In this document: positions 17,482 to 25,710 of the stretch, in pieces
Position numbering within the stretch: position 1 is the first letter of the stretch
How the letters are laid out: every line of letters starts with the position of its first letter
Source: Tectiglobus sp965223355
Lineage (GTDB): Bacteria; Pseudomonadota; Alphaproteobacteria; Rhizobiales; Hyphomicrobiaceae
Assembly (NCBI GenBank): GCA_965223355.1
Contig: CBDCWE010000003.1
Coordinates: 4,154,001-4,218,000 of the forward strand
Direction: 5' to 3'
Length of the DNA stretch: 64,000 nt
Made by a program: the position numbers and the translations under genes
Notes under the pieces: generated by a model
What the model was told of the DNA's origin: nothing
What the model saw: the letters and a program-made list of their open reading frames with translations, nothing else
Database searches by the model: none

Positions 17482-18317
17482 TTTGTCGTGCGCCGAAGCG
17501 CGTCCAAAGTCACATCCAACGCGGTCGGGTGGGGGCCTGACTTGAGGTGTGCGAGGCGGCTATAGAGATCCGCGGCCGCGCGGTGAAACCCGCCGGGCTG
17601 CCCGGCATCTTCAAACGTTGCAGCAATCTCGTTCATTTCCGCCACGAACCGCCACGCCTTCGCCGTAACGCCGCGCATCGCCATTTCGCGCTTTTCCGAC
17701 AGGCCCGGCTGATCCCGTTCCCAATGGCGATTGAGGTGTTCACGAACGCCGAGATCTTGCGCCGTCGCAAGGATTGCGCATATCAGCGCGGTCGTGCCCT
17801 TGCTGAACGCGGCATAACACATCTTGAGTGCTGAAGCCTGGCCGACCTCGTTGCCGATCACTTCGCCGTGCAACGGTCCGCCCGAAACACAGTCGCAAAC
17901 CCGCTCGGCATCGCGACCGGAAAGATAGAGCCATGTGGTCCCTGGCTGCCAAGCGGGATGGCCGATGATGCCGCCGTCGACGACGGCGATCCCGGCTGCC
18001 GAGAGCGATGCGTTGATCGCCGCCATACGATCCGGCGAGATTGCGTTGGCATCAACGAATACGCCGTCAAAGCCGGTCGCCTTGACGTCTTCTGCGAGTT
18101 GGCTTGCAGCCTCCGGCGGGCAAACGCTGACAATGATCTCGCTTGCATCACACACGGCCTGCAGGCTGCCGAGATTTGTCAGTCCGTGCGCGTTGGCACG
18201 CGCCGCGGTGTCGGGCGATCGCCCGTCGCCCGCCCAGAAAACCTCGTGACTGCCATTGAGAATTGAGCGGGCGACGGAGACACCCATGTTGCCGGGATGC
18301 AGGACACCGATCTTCAT
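17478..18317 (-). CDS. NAD(P)-dependent dehydrogenase of the 6-phosphogluconate/3-hydroxyisobutyrate type with DUF1932 C-terminus
   Basis: The product is 279 aa. The N-terminal Rossmann domain (residues 1 to about 160) begins MKIGVLHPGNMGVSVA, a GxxHPGxMG dinucleotide loop, and contains the SVCPPEAA and DANAISPDR segments typical of beta-hydroxyacid dehydrogenases. The helical C-terminal domain (about 185-260) with KMCYAAFSKGTTAL carries the conserved Lys expected in the active site and matches the DUF1932 type. The substrate is unknown. The gene is isolated between repeats, and its stop TAG is supplied by the CTAG border of the neighbouring element. Confidence 0.82.
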   Translation of the reverse strand: MKIGVLHPGNMGVSVARSILNGSHEVFWAGDGRSPDTAARANAHGLTNLGSLQAVCDASEIIVSVCPPEAASQLAEDVKATGFDGVFVDANAISPDRMAAINASLSAAGIAVVDGGIIGHPAWQPGTTWLYLSGRDAERVCDCVSGGPLHGEVIGNEVGQASALKMCYAAFSKGTTALICAILATAQDLGVREHLNRHWERDQPGLSEKREMAMRGVTAKAWRFVAEMNEIAATFEDAGQPGGFHRAAADLYSRLAHLKSGPHPTALDVTLDALRRTTN

Positions 18318-18713
18318 AGTTGCGCTCCTCTCATCAGGCGACGGTCATCGTTGGGTTGAACTGTCGTACTGGACGGTAGACGGTAAACGCATAAATCCGG
18401 GCACATTGGTGCCGATTTGGCCAAGATATGCAAGGGCGCCTCCAAGCGCCGCCCGGTTGCCCGCGCCAGTGGCGCAACGCTGACGATCGCCATGCCAAAC
18501 CGATGCCCGCAGGAGATTGCCAATTGGCTTTGCTGCGCTGCGCCAAGGATTTGAAAATCAAACACATTGTCGGCATCCCCGCGCCTGGCAGCGTAGCAGA
18601 TTGGCTGAGACCAATGCGTCCTCGTTCATGAATTTGCGGCCCTTGGAAACCTCCGAACACGCCCGGGGTCCAGCGACTGTCTTGTTGGTCAAACCGGTTG
18701 CCATGGGATTTGG
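18318..18713. other. Gene-poor region with repeat fragments
   Basis: No supported gene. A short family 2 fragment is present around 18641-18672 (GGAAACCTCCGAACACGCCC; compare 15703-15720). The open frames here are short and lack recognisable features. Together with the transposase relic that follows, this looks like decayed mobile DNA upstream of the nuo operon. Confidence 0.45.
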
Positions 18714-18896
18714 CCCGTCATAAATCAAAAAAATAATGGCATCGAGGATGGTGAGGCGCTTTCGGGCGATGGCGATCAGGGCGACCATTTTGGGTTTGTC
18801 GTTGTCGGCCAGACGATCGACAGATGCTTTCAGGGTTGAGTTGTGTGCCTTGGCGCCGATGGCGCCCATGAACAGGGCAACAACAGGGCAACGCAT
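18714..18896 (-). pseudogene. Remnant of an IS110-family transposase (C-terminal end)
   Basis: Minus-strand translation gives a stretch with VALFMGAIGAKAHNSTLKA, then DRLADNDKPKMVALIAIARK and RLTILDAI. This matches the C-terminal pattern of IS110/IS116/IS902 transposases (RxALYMxxLxAxxxNP...RLxxxGKPKKVALxAxxRKLLTILNA). Only about 60 residues remain and the flanks do not continue the family, so it is a relic. The upstream end overlaps the 36-bp repeat at 18884-18919 that also occurs at 17302-17337. Confidence 0.65.
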
Positions 18897-18994
18897 CTCA
18901 ATGCGGCATTTTAGGTGATCCAGACCACTAGGTTGCAACTGCGCGCGACGTGAGATACCAGCATAGGAAGGGTTTTGAACGCTGAGGACGTCCT

Positions 18995-19360
18995 ATGGTG
19001 GATCTCGCCACGCACTATCTGCCGATCATCGTCTTTCTGGGTGTTGCACTGTTGATCGCGCTGGCTTTAATGGTCGCGCCGTTCCTGGTCGCCGTCAACA
19101 ACCCGGACCCGGAAAAAGTATCGGCCTATGAATGCGGCTTCAATGCCTTCGATGACGCCCGCATGAAGTTCGATGTGCGCTTCTATCTGGTCGCCATCCT
19201 GTTCATCATCTTTGACCTTGAGATCGCGTTCCTGTTTCCGTGGGCGGTGGCGTTCAAGGACGTCGGCGTTTTCGGTTTCTGGTCGATGATGGTGTTTCTC
19301 GCCGTCTTGACCGTCGGCTTCGTCTATGAATGGAAGAAAGGCGGCCTCGAATGGGATTGA
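18995..19360 (+). CDS. nuoA: NADH-quinone oxidoreductase subunit A
   Basis: A membrane subunit of respiratory complex I and the first gene of the nuo cluster. The product is 121 aa with three transmembrane helices (IIVFLGVALLIALALMV, FYLVAILFIIFDLEIAFLF, SMMVFLAVLTVGFVY). The conserved loop YECGFNAFDDARMKFDVRFY carries the cysteine of the quinone-site loop. GAGGACGTCCT precedes the ATG. The stop codon overlaps the start of nuoB, indicating translational coupling. Confidence 0.96.
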   Translation: MVDLATHYLPIIVFLGVALLIALALMVAPFLVAVNNPDPEKVSAYECGFNAFDDARMKFDVRFYLVAILFIIFDLEIAFLFPWAVAFKDVGVFGFWSMMVFLAVLTVGFVYEWKKGGLEWD

Positions 19361-19956
19361 TCCGCCCCGACCAGCTTGGCCAGCCGCTGCTTGCGCGCGC
19401 CACCCACGAGCGTCCCGGTGAAGGCGGCGCATCGGATGCCGGCACCGGCCTGATCAAGCCTGGCGATCCGTCCTTCACGGTGATCAACAACGAGTTGGCG
19501 GACAAGGGCTTCCTCGTCACCACAACCGACGATCTAATCAACTGGGCGCGGACCGGCTCACTGATGTGGATGACCTTCGGGCTCGCCTGCTGCGCTGTCG
19601 AAATGATGCAGGCCTCGATGCCGCGTTATGATGTTGAGCGGTTTGGATTTGCACCGCGCGCCTCACCGCGCCAGTCGGACGTGATGATCGTCGCCGGCAC
19701 ATTGACCAACAAGATGGCGCCGGCCTTGCGCAAGGTCTATGACCAGATGCCGGAACCGCGCTACGTGATCTCGATGGGCTCATGCGCCAATGGCGGTGGC
19801 TATTACCACTATTCCTATGCGGTTGTGCGCGGCTGCGACCGGGTTGTGCCGGTTGACATCTACGTGCCCGGCTGCCCGCCAACAGCAGAAGCACTGGTCT
19901 ACGGGATCTTGCTCCTGCAAACCAAGATTCGCCGCACGGGTACGATTGCCCGTTAG
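19351..19956 (+). CDS. nuoB: NADH-quinone oxidoreductase subunit B
   Basis: This subunit carries the terminal [4Fe-4S] cluster N2, which passes electrons to quinone. I chose ATG 19351 (MGLIRPDQLGQ), overlapping the nuoA stop, giving 201 aa. Cluster ligands are visible in GLACCAVEMM, GSCANGGG and VPGCPPTAEAL. The roughly 40-residue N-terminal extension rich in Gly, Asp and Pro is typical of the alphaproteobacterial and mitochondrial (PSST) branch. Confidence 0.96.
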   Translation: MGLIRPDQLGQPLLARATHERPGEGGASDAGTGLIKPGDPSFTVINNELADKGFLVTTTDDLINWARTGSLMWMTFGLACCAVEMMQASMPRYDVERFGFAPRASPRQSDVMIVAGTLTNKMAPALRKVYDQMPEPRYVISMGSCANGGGYYHYSYAVVRGCDRVVPVDIYVPGCPPTAEALVYGILLLQTKIRRTGTIAR

Positions 19957-19993
19957 TTGCCCAAACGCCGGATTAAACCTCAAAGAAGCACTC

Positions 19994-20638
19994 ATGACCG
20001 AAGCAGCCGCGAGCAGGACAATCGAAGCGCTAAGCGATCTTGGCGAGCACCTCGGTACCCGGCTTGGCCAGGCCGTCCTCAGTGCCACCGTCAGCTATGG
20101 TGAGCTGACGGTCGTCGTCGCCCGCGACGAGATCCTCAAGACACTCAAAATGCTGCGCGATGATGCGCGCTGTCAGTTCGAGATCCTGATTGACATTTGC
20201 GGTGTTGATTGGCCGCAACGCGACCAGCGCTTCGACGTCGTCTATCACTTACTCGCACCCCGTCTCAATCAGCGCATTCGTGTCAAACTGACGACCGATG
20301 AGGCAACCCCGGTACCGTCCGCGGTCGGCGTTTTTCCGGTCGCAGACTGGTTCGAGCGTGAGGCCTACGACATGTTCGGCATCCTGTTCGCCGACCATCC
20401 TGATCTGCGCCGCCTGCTGACCGACTATGGCTTCCAAGGTCATCCGCTGCGCAAGGACTTTCCGCTCACCGGACATGTCGAAGTGCGCTATGATGACGAA
20501 CACAAGCGCGTCGTCTATGAACCGGTGAAACTCACGCAGGAGTTCCGCGATTTCGACTTCGAGAGCCCTTGGGAAGGGGCCAGTTGTCCGTTGCCGGGTG
20601 ATGAAAAGGCCACGGACGACCACAACAAGCCCAGCTGA
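19994..20638 (+). CDS. nuoC: NADH-quinone oxidoreductase subunit C
   Basis: A peripheral-arm subunit corresponding to mitochondrial 30-kDa (NDUFS3). ATG 19994 gives 214 aa. The conserved signature is ERE(A)YDMFGILFADHPDLRR, followed by LLTDYGFQGHPLRKDFPL. It is separate from nuoD, unlike the fused nuoCD of E. coli. The gap to nuoD contains a 32-bp tandem repeat. Confidence 0.95.
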   Translation: MTEAAASRTIEALSDLGEHLGTRLGQAVLSATVSYGELTVVVARDEILKTLKMLRDDARCQFEILIDICGVDWPQRDQRFDVVYHLLAPRLNQRIRVKLTTDEATPVPSAVGVFPVADWFEREAYDMFGILFADHPDLRRLLTDYGFQGHPLRKDFPLTGHVEVRYDDEHKRVVYEPVKLTQEFRDFDFESPWEGASCPLPGDEKATDDHNKPS

Positions 20639-20655
20639 GCCCCACCGCCGGCGCG

Positions 20656-20719
20656 GCCAACTGCCGGCAACCCCAGCAACCGGCACAGCCAACTGCCAGC
20701 ACGCCCAGCAACCGGCACG
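20656..20719. repeat. Tandem 32-bp repeat between nuoC and nuoD
   Basis: Two adjacent 32-bp units (20656-20687 and 20688-20719), each starting GCCAACTGCC and containing CCCAGCAACCGGCAC, match at about 28 of 32 positions. They lie in the 98-bp nuoC-nuoD spacer and end 17 bp before the nuoD ATG. Confidence 0.75.
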
Positions 20720-20736
20720 AATGACGGCCTGAGACC

Positions 20737-21927
20737 ATGCCAGAAACAGACATCCGCCAGTTCAACATAAACTTCGGCCCGCAGCATCCGGCAGCCCACG
20801 GCGTCTTGCGCCTGGTGCTCGAGCTTGATGGTGAAGTTGTCGAGCGGGTCGACCCGCACGTTGGTCTGCTCCATCGCGGCACCGAAAAGCTGATCGAACA
20901 CAAGACCTATTTGCAGGCGATCGGTTATTTCGACCGCCTCGACTACGTCGCCCCGATGAATCAGGAGCACGCCTTCTGCATGGCAGCCGAGCGCCTGCTC
21001 GCCCTGGAGATCCCGAGGCGCGCGCAGCTGATCCGGGTGCTTTATTCGGAGATCGGCCGCCTGCTCTCGCATCTGCTCAACGTCACCACTCAGGCGATGG
21101 ACGTTGGCGCGTTGACGCCGCCGCTGTGGGGCTTTGAAGAGCGCGAGAAGCTGATGGTGTTTTATGAGCGCGCATCGGGCTCGCGCATGCACGCCAAGTA
21201 CTTTCGCATTGGCGGTGTCCACCAGGACTTGCCGGATGAACTGGTCGAGGACATCGCCGCATTTTGTGAGACGCATGGCCAGGTCCTCGACGATATCGAA
21301 GGCCTTCTCACCAACAACCGCATCTTCAAGCAGCGCAATGTCGACATCGGCGTGGTGTCGCTGGAAGACTGCTTCCGCTACGGTTTTTCCGGCGTCATGG
21401 TGCGCGGCTCCGGTGCGGCGTGGGACTTGCGCAAAGCCCAGCCCTACGAGTGCTACGATGAACTGGAGTTCGACATCCCGATTGGCAAGACCGGCGACTG
21501 TTATGATCGCTACCTGATCCGCATGGCGGAAATGCGCGAGGCCGTGAAGATCATGAAGCAGTGCTGTGAGCGTCTCCTGAGCGCGGACGGGCGCGGGCCG
21601 GTCTCGGCGAGCAACCAGAAGGTGGTACCGCCAAAGCGCGGCGAGATGAAACGTTCGATGGAGGCCCTGATCCATCATTTCAAACTCTACACCGAGGGCT
21701 TCCACGTGCCGGCGGGCGAGGTCTATGCCGCCGTTGAGGCGCCAAAGGGTGAGTTTGGCGTCTACCTGGTCGCCGACGGCTCCAACAAACCTTACCGCTG
21801 CAAAATCCGCGCGCCCGGCTTTCCACATCTCGCGGCGATGGATTTCATGAACCGCGGCCATATGCTGGCCGATGTCAGTGCGATCCTCGGCTCGCTCGAT
21901 ATCGTTTTCGGCGAGATTGATCGCTAG
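20737..21927 (+). CDS. nuoD: NADH-quinone oxidoreductase subunit D
   Basis: The 49-kDa-type subunit lining the quinone pocket. The product is 396 aa. Conserved blocks are FNINFGPQHPAAHGVLRLV (with the quinone-site HPAAHG), HRGTEKLIEHKTYLQ, and the C-terminal FGEIDR ending. The stop TAG is embedded in CTAG, which begins a chimeric repeat element. nuoE follows only after 1.4 kb containing repeats and another gene. Confidence 0.96.
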   Translation: MPETDIRQFNINFGPQHPAAHGVLRLVLELDGEVVERVDPHVGLLHRGTEKLIEHKTYLQAIGYFDRLDYVAPMNQEHAFCMAAERLLALEIPRRAQLIRVLYSEIGRLLSHLLNVTTQAMDVGALTPPLWGFEEREKLMVFYERASGSRMHAKYFRIGGVHQDLPDELVEDIAAFCETHGQVLDDIEGLLTNNRIFKQRNVDIGVVSLEDCFRYGFSGVMVRGSGAAWDLRKAQPYECYDELEFDIPIGKTGDCYDRYLIRMAEMREAVKIMKQCCERLLSADGRGPVSASNQKVVPPKRGEMKRSMEALIHHFKLYTEGFHVPAGEVYAAVEAPKGEFGVYLVADGSNKPYRCKIRAPGFPHLAAMDFMNRGHMLADVSAILGSLDIVFGEIDR

Positions 21928-22177
21928 GCGATGTCCGCCTCAGGCGGGTCGACCGTGCGGCCCGCTCCCCGCCCGACTGCCCAAAGTCCTGATGTTCTGA
22001 TGTCATGGCCCGATGTCATGACCCGATGTCATGACTGGTCAGCGACCTCCGGGCGCGGTAACGGGCCGGCGAGCGCGACCCGTTTGCGGAGCGCAGATGA
22101 TCACTACTTTAGAGGCGAGCAACTTTCTGTCTTTATTCGGGATCGTTCCGATTCCGAATAAAGGTAGGTTGCTCTAG
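21924..22177. repeat. CTAG-bounded chimeric element: family 3 left part, family 1 right part
   Basis: The element starts at the nuoD stop CTAG with GATGTCCGCCTCAGGCGGG, the family 3 end. It has three 13-bp direct repeats of the type CCCGATGTCATGA (21996-22034), then GGGCCGGCGAGCGCG. At about 22096 it becomes family 1 (GATGATCACTACTTTAGAGG, AGCAACTTTCTGTC and the third stem), closing with GTTGCTCTAG. The order is the reciprocal of the chimera at 1502-1630. Confidence 0.75.
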
Positions 22178-22202
22178 GCGGCATCCTTAACTGCAATGCG
22201 AT

Positions 22203-22230
22203 CCGGTGCTGGTCCGGGCACCGGTGTTTT
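22203..22230 (+). terminator. Putative rho-independent terminator after nuoD
   Basis: CCGGTGC (22203-22209) and GCACCGG (22218-22224) form a 7-bp GC-rich stem with an 8-nt loop, followed by TGTTTT. If active it would end the nuoABCD transcript before nuoE. Confidence 0.45.
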
Positions 22231-22311
22231 GCGATGCTGTGGCATAAGCTTCTCTTGTTGTCGGCTTTTTGTTAGTCTGCGATTATCGGTCTATGCCCGG
22301 AGTGCGAGCGA

Positions 22312-22821
22312 ATGCTGCCCTATCTTGATTTTCTGTTTGTCGTCGCCTGCCTCACCCTCGGCTTTGGTGTTTCGCTCGCAACCTATCGGATATTCGCGCT
22401 GAGAAACGACTGGCCGATGGGTGAGTTGCACGCCAACAAGCCGCTGGTGCCAATCCTCCTCGGCGTGTTCTCGATCGTCATTGCATTCTTGTTCGCAGCC
22501 GCCCGTCAGGCGGCGCCGGATGGTGGCCTCGACGGCTGGTGGATCATTCTGTGCGGCTTCGTGTGGGGATTTCTCTGGACCGGCATGATGCGGGTTGGCG
22601 CGCAGGTCTCGTTGTTTCTGGCGCCGCTGTCGACATTGATTTTGATGATCGCCTGGATCGGGGTGCGCACACCCCCCGGTTTCGTGTCTGACGCCGGTTT
22701 CGTACCGCATGTTTATGTTGTCCGTGCCCCGCTTCCGGAACGCGCACCGCGCCGCACGAGCACGCAGGTTCACCGTTTCGCGCTGGGCGACAGTTCTTAC
22801 GGCCCGAGCCCGGAGCGCTAG
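22312..22821 (+). CDS. Unknown four-helix membrane protein inside the nuo cluster
   Basis: A 169-aa product not recognised by family. Four hydrophobic segments are seen: YLDFLFVVACLTLGFGVSLA (residues 4-23), LVPILLGVFSIVIAFLFAAA (about 45-64), WWIILCGFVWGFLWTGMM (about 76-93) and FLAPLSTLILMIAWIGV (about 102-118). A polar Arg/Pro-rich tail of about 50 residues follows. The ATG has GGAG upstream. The gene sits between nuoD and nuoE, flanked by CTAG-bounded repeats, and its TAG stop is part of the CTAG border of the next element. I do not know its function, and the location alone does not make it a complex I subunit. Confidence 0.6.
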   Translation: MLPYLDFLFVVACLTLGFGVSLATYRIFALRNDWPMGELHANKPLVPILLGVFSIVIAFLFAAARQAAPDGGLDGWWIILCGFVWGFLWTGMMRVGAQVSLFLAPLSTLILMIAWIGVRTPPGFVSDAGFVPHVYVVRAPLPERAPRRTSTQVHRFALGDSSYGPSPER

Positions 22822-22959
22822 ATCATCTTTGTGCTTTAAGTTGGAACCGCTATTGCGGTTCCAACTTAAAGCACAAAGATGATCGCCACTTTAGAGGCGA
22901 GCAACTTTCTGTCTTTATTCGGGATCGTTCCGATTCCGAATAAAGGCAGGTTGCTCTAG
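22818..22959 (+). repeat. Family 1 CTAG-bounded palindromic element
   Basis: A 142-bp full copy. The first hairpin has the longest arms of any copy here (GATCATCTTTGTGCTTTAAG and its complement, about 30 bp). The CGCC/GGCG hairpin follows, then the third stem ending GCAGGTTGCTCTAG. Its left CTAG contains the stop codon of the preceding membrane-protein gene. Confidence 0.9.
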
Positions 22960-22969
22960 GCCCCCCTGA

Positions 22970-23110
22970 AAAAGCCATAGGTTTCCAAAGGGCCATGCCC
23001 TTTGGCGGGATCGTTAAGGGCAGAGCCCTTAACCAATCGCCGCGTTGCGGCGATCCTAGCGGGGCTTGTCCGCCCCCTCAAACGCCCCGACCAGGGCGGC
23101 GGGCTGGTCT
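22970..23110. repeat. Family 2 dispersed hairpin repeat
   Basis: A run of hairpins: AAAGGGCCATGCCCTTT, TTAAGGGCAGAGCCCTTAA, ATCGCCGCGTTGCGGCGAT, then a GGGGC-rich stem. The same hairpins in the opposite order occur at 50.0-50.15 kb and partly at 47.6 kb. The remaining 23111-23319, up to nuoE, holds no gene that I can support. Confidence 0.8.
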
Positions 23111-23319
23111 TATCGCAGCCCGCACGACCGCGTGCTAACCCGCGATCACACGAAATATCCGTCGATCGACGGCGTCCAAAGGTCATACCGACTTGCGTGA
23201 CGGGCGGAACCGCCGTAGGTGACACGGGTTCAACCTGATGCCGCGGACGGGCTCGTTGCCGAAGGTCAGGCCGTGTCTTGTTCGCCATCCAACTCACATC
23301 TGCGGAGGGCTTGGCAGCC

Positions 23320-24276
23320 ATGGCCGTGCGACGACTGCACCCTGATCAGCCAGCAACATTCCAGTTTACGGCCGACAACGCGGCATGGGCCCGCCACACG
23401 ATTGCCAAGTATCCGGAGGGCAAACAGGCCTCTGCCGTCATTCCTCTACTGTGGCGCGCGCAAGAACAGCACGGTGGCTGGCTGCCGGAACCAGCCATTC
23501 GGTTGGTCGCGGACATGCTCGACATGGCCTATATCCGGGTCTACGAGATCGCCACGTTTTACACCATGTTCCAACTGCAGCCGGTCGGCAAAAAGGCCCA
23601 CGTCCAGGTGTGCGGCACGACGCCGTGCATGCTGCGCGGTGCCGAGCATCTCATCGCGGTCTGCAGGCGGCGGATTGCAGGCGCACCGCACCAGGTGTCG
23701 GATGATGGTGATTTTTCCTGGGAAGAAGTTGAATGCCTCGGGGTCTGCGCCAATGCGCCGATGGTGCAGATCTGGAAGGACACCTACGAGGATTTGACCC
23801 CGGAGCTGTTCGAGGCGGTCCTTGACGGTTTTGCCGACGGTCAGCCGCCAAAGCCGGGTTCGCAAATCGGCCGTATTGCATCAAGCCCGGCCGGTGGGTT
23901 GACTGCGCTGACCGACCCGGCCCTCTATGCCGGATCACCTGAGGATGGTGGTGGTGCGGCGGCGACGGTTGCATTCGATGCTGCAGCCAAGCCCGCAGCC
24001 CTTGCCGCACCGCGTGGCGGCCAGGCCGATGATCTGAAGCTGATCAGCGGTGTCGGCCCGAAGCTGGAAACAACGCTGAACGGCCTCGGCATCTATCATT
24101 TCGACCAGATCGCGGGCTGGACTGCCGACACCGTCAACTGGGTCGACAATTATCTGAGTTTCAAGGGCCGCATTGCGCGCGAAGACTGGATCGCGCAAGC
24201 CAAGACGCTCGCAGCCGGCGGTGAGACCGAATTTTCACAGCGCGCCAAATCCGGTGCTGGCGAGAACGAGGATTGA
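23320..24276 (+). CDS. nuoE: NADH-quinone oxidoreductase subunit E with C-terminal helix-hairpin-helix-like extension
   Basis: The 24-kDa [2Fe-2S] (N1a) subunit of the NADH-oxidising module. The start MAVRRLHPDQP with GGAGG upstream gives 318 aa, about 150 more than E. coli NuoE. Residues 1 to about 175 are the thioredoxin-fold core, with cluster ligands Cys98, Cys103, Cys139 and Cys143. A low-complexity Ala/Gly/Pro linker leads to a domain at about 236-300 (DDLKLISGVGPKLETTLNGL, then GIYHFDQIAGWT). This domain closely resembles the C-terminal tail of RpsB in this window. Such NuoE tails are known in rhizobial relatives. The gene precedes nuoF with a 2-bp gap. Confidence 0.94.
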   Translation: MAVRRLHPDQPATFQFTADNAAWARHTIAKYPEGKQASAVIPLLWRAQEQHGGWLPEPAIRLVADMLDMAYIRVYEIATFYTMFQLQPVGKKAHVQVCGTTPCMLRGAEHLIAVCRRRIAGAPHQVSDDGDFSWEEVECLGVCANAPMVQIWKDTYEDLTPELFEAVLDGFADGQPPKPGSQIGRIASSPAGGLTALTDPALYAGSPEDGGGAAATVAFDAAAKPAALAAPRGGQADDLKLISGVGPKLETTLNGLGIYHFDQIAGWTADTVNWVDNYLSFKGRIAREDWIAQAKTLAAGGETEFSQRAKSGAGENED

Positions 24277-24278
24277 TC

Positions 24279-25559
24279 ATGCTGACTGATAAGGACCGCA
24301 TCTTTACGAACATCTACGGCCTGCACGACGTCAGCCTGACGGGCGCCATGGCCCGCGGCCTGTGGGATGGCACCAAGCAAATCCTCGAGCTCGGCCATGA
24401 CGACATCATCGAACAGGTCAAGGCTTCGGGGCTGCGCGGTCGCGGTGGTGCCGGCTTCCCGACCGGCCTCAAATGGTCGTTCATGCCGAAGGCGGACCAG
24501 CGTCCGTCCTATCTGGTCGTCAATGCGGATGAATCGGAACCAGGCTCCTGCAAAGATCGCGAGATCGCCCGCCATGATCCCCATCACCTGGTCGAAGGCT
24601 GTTTGATCGCTGCTTTCGCCATGCGCGCACACGTCTGCTACGTCTATTTCCGCGGCGAATACATCCGCGAACGCGAGGCCTTCCAGCGCGCCGTCGACGA
24701 GGCCTATGACGCCGGCCTGATTGGTCGCAACAACAAGCACGGCTGGGACTTCGAGCTTTACGTTCATCACGGTGCCGGCGCCTACATTTGCGGCGAGGAA
24801 ACAGCCCTTCTCGAAAGCCTCGAAGGCAAGAAGGGCCAGCCCCGCCTCAAGCCGCCGTTTCCGGCAGGTGCCGGCCTTTACGGCGCCCCGACGACCGTCA
24901 ACAACGTTGAATCGATCGCCGTTGTGCCGACCATTTTGCGCCGCGGCGCCGATTGGTTTGCCGGCCTCGGCAAGCCAAACAACACCGGCACCAAATTGTT
25001 CCAGATTTCCGGCCACGTCGAGAACCCCTGCGTCGTCGAAGAGGAAATGGGCATCCCGATGCGCGAGCTGATCGAGCGCCACGCCGGCGGTGTGCGTGGC
25101 GGCTGGCACAATCTGCTGGCGGTCATTCCCGGCGGTTCATCGGTTCCCTGTGTCCCCGGCACGGTGTGCGATGAGCTGACGATGGATTTCGATGCGCTCC
25201 AACAAGCCAAGTCGGGTTTGGGCACAGCCGCCGTCATTGTCATGGATAAATCGACGGACATCATCGCCGCCATCCGGCGCCTGTCCTACTTCTACAAGCA
25301 TGAGAGTTGCGGCCAGTGCACGCCCTGTCGGGAAGGCACCGGCTGGATGTGGCGCGTTATGGAGCGCCTGGAAAAAGGCCAGGCCGCCAAGACCGAAATC
25401 GACATGCTGCTGGACGTTACCAAGCAGGTCGAAGGCCACACGATCTGTGCATTGGGCGACGCGGCGGCGTGGCCGATCCAGGGCCTGATCCGCCATTTCC
25501 GACCAACCATCGAAGCGCGCATAGACGCAGCGCAGGCGGCCAAAGAAGCCGCGGAATAG
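24279..25559 (+). CDS. nuoF: NADH-quinone oxidoreductase subunit F
   Basis: The 51-kDa subunit that binds NADH, FMN and cluster N3. ATG 24279 gives 426 aa; an in-frame TTG at 24273 is possible but less likely. The NADH/FMN glycine loop is GLRGRGGAGFPTGLKW, and FMN-binding ICGEETALLESLEG is present. The N3 ligands lie in ESCGQCTPCREGTGW plus a downstream Cys in HTICALGD. Confidence 0.96.
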   Translation: MLTDKDRIFTNIYGLHDVSLTGAMARGLWDGTKQILELGHDDIIEQVKASGLRGRGGAGFPTGLKWSFMPKADQRPSYLVVNADESEPGSCKDREIARHDPHHLVEGCLIAAFAMRAHVCYVYFRGEYIREREAFQRAVDEAYDAGLIGRNNKHGWDFELYVHHGAGAYICGEETALLESLEGKKGQPRLKPPFPAGAGLYGAPTTVNNVESIAVVPTILRRGADWFAGLGKPNNTGTKLFQISGHVENPCVVEEEMGIPMRELIERHAGGVRGGWHNLLAVIPGGSSVPCVPGTVCDELTMDFDALQQAKSGLGTAAVIVMDKSTDIIAAIRRLSYFYKHESCGQCTPCREGTGWMWRVMERLEKGQAAKTEIDMLLDVTKQVEGHTICALGDAAAWPIQGLIRHFRPTIEARIDAAQAAKEAAE

Positions 25560-25710
25560 AGGCGCCATGCGTCGCACCGCGCCAAATCGCCGCCAAACCG
25601 ACTGTGGTTGAAGCACTGGCTTCCGCGGCGTTCTCATTGTAGGTAACGTGTCGAAAACAAGGCCGAGCACCGCCGCTCAGCCCACGATGTGCAGTGCGCA
25701 AGGGATTCGC

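Noticed and set aside
20515..21861. 448-aa minus-strand frame opposite nuoD
   Set aside because: It runs opposite well-supported nuoC/nuoD coding sequence and has no recognisable protein features.
22970..23110. Repeated palindromes considered as a CRISPR array
   Set aside because: There are no regularly spaced identical repeats with unique spacers, and no cas genes. The units are different hairpins in a fixed order.
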